NCBI GenBank assembly: GCA_035293805.1
Contig: DATGMD010000067.1
Location: 61,255-125,254, forward strand
DNA length: 64,000 nt
Source: JAJPHF01 sp035293805
GTDB lineage: Bacteria; Chloroflexota; UBA6077; JAJPHF01
Direction: 5' to 3'
This document shows, one piece after another, positions 60,722 to 64,000 of this stretch (positions within the stretch are counted from its first letter, which is position 1; each line of letters opens with the position of its first letter). Under the pieces are notes generated by a model. The model was given only the letters and a program-made list of their open reading frames with translations, made no database searches and was not told the DNA's origin. Made by a program: the position numbers and the translations under genes.

Positions 60722-62188
60722 TCAGTCGAGCGGGGGGAGGCCGTAGGCCGCCCAGTTGGCACGAACGCGGGCGAGCAGGTCGGCAGGCGGCAGCGAGGGC
60801 GGCGGGTAGTCCCAATGGCGCGTGGCGTCGATGAGCAGCTTCGACGCCTCCGCTTCCTCGTCCCAGCGCGGCGCCACCGACGGGTCGATGCCCAGCGGGC
60901 GGGCGTTGCGCACGATCGTCAAGTCGCGGTGCGGCTGCGTGCGCGTGTGGACCGCCCACTGCACCTGGCGCGGGTCGCGGATGTCCACGTCCTCGTCCAC
61001 GAGCACGACGACCTTGCCCGAGTACGAGTGCAGCGCCGTCCAGGCCGCGTGCAGGATCTGGTTGGCGTAGCCGCGCGAGACGGGCCGCGTCTGGACGACG
61101 ATCTGCGTGAGCGGCAGGTGGTCGGGGATGTGGACATCCACCACCTCGGCGAAGCCCAGGTCATACACGAGCCGCTTGTACAGGATGCCCGCGTTGCCCG
61201 TGGCCTGCGCCACCATGCTCTCGCTTGGCGGCCGCTGGCTGTGGACGTACTGGACGAGCGGGTCGCGGCGCAGCCGCACGCAGTTCACCTCCAGCACCGG
61301 CCGGGGCGCCCCGCGGTTCATGTAGCCGAAGAACTCGCCGAACGGCCCCTCGGGCTCGCGGTGGTGCGGCGCCACCCAGCCCTCGAGCACGACCTCGGCG
61401 CTGGCCGGGACGTAGAGCGGCACGGTGCGGCAGGGAATCAGGTCCACCGGACGCCCGGCCAGTCCGCCGGCCAGCGCGAAGTCGGACCACTCGCCGCTAT
61501 AGGCATAGGGCACCTTCGCCGCCGAGACGAAGCCGACCACCGGCTCGGCGCCGATCGCCACGGCCACGGGCATCGGCTCGCCGCGCGCCTCGTACTTCGC
61601 GTACTCCCAGGACGTGTGCTGCTGGTTGACTTCCGAGCGCGGGCGCGGCACGACGTTGTAGGCTAGGCGGCGGCGGTCCTTGAACATCATGCGGCGCATC
61701 GCCACGTTGTAGACGCCGCTCTCGGGATCGCGCGTGATGCAGTAGGGCCCCGCAACGTAGGGCGCGGCGTCTTGCGTCGGCGTCCAGGTGACGATCGGCA
61801 GCGCGCCGAGATCCACGGCGTCGCCCTCGTACACGACCTCGTCGGTCAGGCCGCCGTCGAGCAGCCGCGGCTCGATTGGCGCGCGCAGGGCGCTGGCCCA
61901 GCGCTGGGCGATGTCCGCCGGCGCCACGCCCAGCCCGGCCGCGTACACGGCCCGCGACGCCGCCAGCGCGCCGACCACGACGGGGTACACGTGGCCGCGC
62001 ACGCGCTCGAAGAGCAGCGCGTAGCGCCGCTCCGGCCGCGCCTGCAAGAACACCTGCCGCGCCACGCTGGTGATCTCCCAGGCCGGGTCGACCTCGGCCC
62101 GCACGCGCTGGAGCAAGCCTTGGGCTTCTAACCCCGCGAGGTGCGCCCGAAGGTCGCGCGGCGCTCCCGTCTGTACTGCCGTCGCCAT
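60722..62188 (-). CDS. UbiD-family prFMN-dependent decarboxylase
   Basis: ATG 62188 follows GGAGGAG; 488 aa. It shows VYEGDAVDLGALPIVTWTP near the N-terminal third, GPYCITRDPESGVYNVAMRRM, the catalytic glutamate block HHREPEGPFGEFFGY, and RPVSRGYANQILHAAWTALHSYSGKVVVLVDEDVD. UbiD enzymes reversibly decarboxylate aromatic or unsaturated acids and need prenylated FMN made by UbiX; no ubiX is in the window. It lies beside an orphan binding protein, suggesting uptake and decarboxylation of an aromatic acid. Confidence 0.93.
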   Translation of the reverse strand: MATAVQTGAPRDLRAHLAGLEAQGLLQRVRAEVDPAWEITSVARQVFLQARPERRYALLFERVRGHVYPVVVGALAASRAVYAAGLGVAPADIAQRWASALRAPIEPRLLDGGLTDEVVYEGDAVDLGALPIVTWTPTQDAAPYVAGPYCITRDPESGVYNVAMRRMMFKDRRRLAYNVVPRPRSEVNQQHTSWEYAKYEARGEPMPVAVAIGAEPVVGFVSAAKVPYAYSGEWSDFALAGGLAGRPVDLIPCRTVPLYVPASAEVVLEGWVAPHHREPEGPFGEFFGYMNRGAPRPVLEVNCVRLRRDPLVQYVHSQRPPSESMVAQATGNAGILYKRLVYDLGFAEVVDVHIPDHLPLTQIVVQTRPVSRGYANQILHAAWTALHSYSGKVVVLVDEDVDIRDPRQVQWAVHTRTQPHRDLTIVRNARPLGIDPSVAPRWDEEAEASKLLIDATRHWDYPPPSLPPADLLARVRANWAAYGLPPLD

Positions 62189-62333
62189 GCCGTCTCCTCC
62201 CACGCATCGCCCGCGCATCGCCCGCGCGTCGCATTATCGGCGGCGCAGCCGGCCCGCACAAGGCAGCGCCCGACGGGTCGTTGGGGCGCAGCGTCGCCGC
62301 GCACTCCGTCGGCCCAGCGGGCCGGTGCGCGGG

Positions 62334-62606
62334 TGCAGCGATTTATCCGAGGAACGGTCAAACGATGCTCCTTTACCGGGTGGTTAACTGCTAGGCCGGG
62401 CGCGGGTCTGCGCGTGCTCCTCGGGCGCGGAAGGTCACATCGTTTGCCCCTACGATACTCCCCCGGGCGCTCCGCCGCGGGCCGGGCCGGCGGGGGGAGG
62501 CCCCGGGCCGGGCGTGGGTGGCGGGCGGGCTGGGAGGCGTGTACGGGCAGGGACGGCGACCACGTCGCGCGAGCTAGCAGGCGCTCTCCGGCGCGCCTCG
62601 CGGCCT
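62334..62606 (-). repeat. ~270-bp dispersed intergenic element, copy B
   Basis: This is an inverted copy of 49616-49889; the order of blocks (AAACGATG, GCATCGTTT, GGAGCACGCGCAGACCCGCG) is preserved on the complementary strand. The copies differ by scattered substitutions and small indels. Confidence 0.8.
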
Positions 62607-62642
62607 GCGACCGGGCCGACCTGGCGAGCCAGCCGGAGAGGG

Positions 62643-62741
62643 ACGCCCTCACCCCGACCCTCTCCCAGGGGGAGAGGGGGAGGGACGAGGGGCCGCCCTC
62701 ACCCCGGCCCTCTCCCAGGGGGCGAGGGGGAAGGACTTCCC
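62643..62741. repeat. REP-like repeat, two tandem copies
   Basis: CCCTCACCCCGACCCTCTCC-CAGGGGGAGAGGGGGAGGG and a near-identical second copy, 53 bp apart. Same family as the livG tail and the 60.6-kb repeat. Confidence 0.75.
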
Positions 62742-62783
62742 CTGACCGGAGTCGCTAGGACACCGGGCCGGGTGTCGATCCGA

Positions 62784-62884
62784 CAGGGCGCAGCAAGCAG
62801 CGCCCTGATATGGCGGACTGCACGTCTCGCGGTGCGTACGGTCCGCCACCAGACACGATGGCGCTCGCCCGCGCCATCGTGTCT
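62784..62884. repeat. Cluster of three perfect hairpins
   Basis: CAGGGCGC-AGCAAGCA-GCGCCCTG (62784-62807), TGGCGGAC...GTCCGCCA (62811-62848) and a 14-bp stem AGACACGATGGCGC-TCGCCC-GCGCCATCGTGTCT (62851-62884). The first belongs to the GCTGCTTGCTGCGCCC family. Confidence 0.7.
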
Positions 62885-63012
62885 ACAAGAGAAGGCATTG
62901 GCGGGGGGCGGTCGTCCGGGGGGGCGGCGGCCGGCCGGAGGGGAAGCATGGCCAGCGGGGCCACGCGCGCGGTGGGGACCAGGCGGGGACACACCCTGGC
63001 CAACGCAGCGCG

Positions 63013-63042
63013 TTGGGTCTCGGCCGCTCGGCCTGGTATAGT
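63013..63042 (+). promoter_or_regulatory. Promoter of the UDP-glucose dehydrogenase gene
   Basis: TTGGGT (63013-63018) and TATAGT (63037-63042; 5/6) are separated by 18 nt, predicting a ~165-nt leader to GTG 63215. Confidence 0.45.
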
Positions 63043-63214
63043 TGCCGGCTGAGGGCCGGACAAGGGCCGCGCATGTCGTTGGGCCGTGGTGTCCGCAGCC
63101 GATTCACGGCGCACAGCGGCGGGCCGGGCGCCCGGGACACCAAGCCGGCCGTCGAATGGAGCAGCGTTCACGTAGCGGCGGGCGCCCAACGGCGCGCCCC
63201 TGGAGGCAGGAGCA

Positions 63215-64000
63215 GTGGCACGAATCAGCGTGGTGGGCACGGGCTACGTGGGCCTGGTGACGGGCGCCTGTTTCGCGGACCTGGGCAACCAGGTGGCCTG
63301 CATCGACATCGACGCGGCAAAAGTGGCATTGCTCCAGCAGGGCGGGCTACCGATCTACGAGCCGCAGCTCGAAGAGGTCGTGCGCCGCAACCTGGACGCC
63401 GGCCGCCTGTCGTTCACTACGGACTATGCCGTGGGCCTGGAGGGCGCCGAGTTCGTGTTCATTGCCGTGAACACGCCGTCTGGCCCCGAGGGCGAGGCGG
63501 ACATGGGCCAGGCCCAGGCCGCCGCCACCGCCATCGCCGACCACCTGACTGGCCCGGCGATCATCGTCAACAAGAGCACCATGCCCATCGGCGCGGGCGA
63601 TTGGGTGGCGAACATCCTCGACAAGCGCGTGCGGCCGGGCGTTACGTTCGCGGTCGTCTCGAACCCCGAGTTCTTGCGCGAGGGCTCGGCGGTAGCCGAC
63701 TTCATGCAGCCCGACCGCGTCGTCCTCGGCTCGAACGACCGCGCCGCCGCCGAGCGCGTGGCCGCGCTGTACCGCGCGCCGCTCAAGTGCGCGGTGATGG
63801 TGACGGACATCCGCACGGCGGAGATGATCAAGTACGCATCCAACGCCTTCCTGGCAGCGAAGATCTCGTTCATCAACGAGATCGCGGCGATCTGCGAGCG
63901 GCTGGGCGCCGACGTGCGCCAGGTGGCGCAGGGCATGGGCTACGACCGCCGCATCGGCGCCGCCTTCCTCGACGCGGGCGTGGGCTACGGCGGCTCCTGC
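63215..64000 (+). CDS. UDP-glucose 6-dehydrogenase (partial)
   Basis: GTG 63215 follows GGAGG; 262 codons are visible and the frame is open at the window end. The Rossmann start RISVVGTGYVGLVTGACFADLG, FVFIAVNTPSG, NPEFLREGSAVADF and MIKYASNAFLAAKISFINE are standard. The last codon, at 63998-64000, is TGC, the catalytic cysteine of the GYGGSC motif (residue 262). The enzyme oxidises UDP-glucose to UDP-glucuronate for polysaccharide precursors. The C-terminal half lies outside the window. Confidence 0.95.
   Translation, partial: MARISVVGTGYVGLVTGACFADLGNQVACIDIDAAKVALLQQGGLPIYEPQLEEVVRRNLDAGRLSFTTDYAVGLEGAEFVFIAVNTPSGPEGEADMGQAQAAATAIADHLTGPAIIVNKSTMPIGAGDWVANILDKRVRPGVTFAVVSNPEFLREGSAVADFMQPDRVVLGSNDRAAAERVAALYRAPLKCAVMVTDIRTAEMIKYASNAFLAAKISFINEIAAICERLGADVRQVAQGMGYDRRIGAAFLDAGVGYGGSC

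Larger units (their letters stand above)
62189..63214. other. 1-kb noncoding, repeat-rich region
   Basis: No gene is seen between UbiD (leftward) and UDP-glucose dehydrogenase (rightward). The region holds copy B of the 270-bp element (62334-62606), a tandem REP-like pair (62643-62741), three hairpins (62784-62884) and a promoter (63013-63042). Open frames here are GC-driven and unsupported. Confidence 0.7.

Noticed and set aside
60260..61666. Plus-strand 468-codon frame over UbiD
   Set aside because: Antisense shadow of the UbiD gene; no ribosome site or homology.
62810..63052. Small plus-strand ORF (80 codons)
   Set aside because: Lies in hairpin-rich noncoding DNA, lacks a ribosome site and matches no family.

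Overview
The window is GC-rich chromosomal DNA with many GTG starts and clear Shine-Dalgarno sites. It carries an F420-type Ddn reductase, MoxR-DUF58-DUF4129 genes, a TPP-riboswitch thiC, many Tat/Sec lipoproteins with lipoboxes, and abundant REP-like and heptanucleotide repeats. I infer an uncultured or environmental member of the Chloroflexota, but no rRNA gene or other phylogenetic marker is present to prove it. I found no tRNA, rRNA, CRISPR array, prophage or insertion sequence.

Layout. 1-5.6 kb: the end of an SCO1-like gene, a secreted two-repeat protein, an OmpR-type two-component system and a DUF151 nuclease-like gene. 5.7-10.5 kb: a Nudix/NrtR-like regulator divergent from a Ski2-type helicase, then an AbrB-Doc toxin-antitoxin pair. 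10.7-20.2 kb: two tandem orphan NMT1-type binding proteins, a TPR lipoprotein and a complete branched-chain amino acid type ABC transporter (livJ, livH, livM, livG, livF) interrupted by an opposite-strand Uma2 gene. 20.3-30 kb: pyroglutamyl peptidase, a Cache-type adenylate cyclase, a second Uma2 gene, DUF2851, an XRE-RNase pair and a cysteine hydrolase. 30-45.4 kb: an aromatic and amidohydrolase catabolism region (LigA/LigB extradiol dioxygenase, ABM monooxygenase, RidA, two amidohydrolases, VOC protein, dihydroxyphthalate-decarboxylase-like protein, class II aldolase, enoyl-CoA hydratase, PaaK-like ligase) with riboswitch-controlled thiC, orphan binding proteins and a decayed toxin-antitoxin pair. 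45.6-56.5 kb: a beta-propeller lipoprotein, a glycosyltransferase riddled with in-frame repeats, another amidohydrolase, a Pro-rich secreted protein and a MoxR-DUF58-DUF4129-Asp-box operon. 56.5-64 kb: F420-type reductase, SDR, molybdopterin protein, MsrB, a Gly-rich small peptide, another orphan binding protein, a UbiD decarboxylase and the start of UDP-glucose dehydrogenase.

How it works together. Small organic or aromatic compounds are probably captured by several periplasmic binding proteins and processed by ring-opening dioxygenase, decarboxylases (UbiD, Pht5-like), amidohydrolases and CoA ligase/hydratase steps. Substrates are not resolved by sequence.

The most unusual signal is repetitive DNA. 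Two families of heptanucleotide tandem repeats (CAGCACT/TGACCGC type and CCCCATN type) sit in-frame inside real genes. A ~270-bp intergenic element occurs in two inverted copies 12.7 kb apart, and several hairpin families fill intergenic space. Other points worth attention are a 45-aa Cys-rich protein encoded just upstream of RidA, a RiPP-like Gly-rich peptide, and an XRE-RNB gene pair with a promoter-embedded palindrome and an apparently leaderless start.
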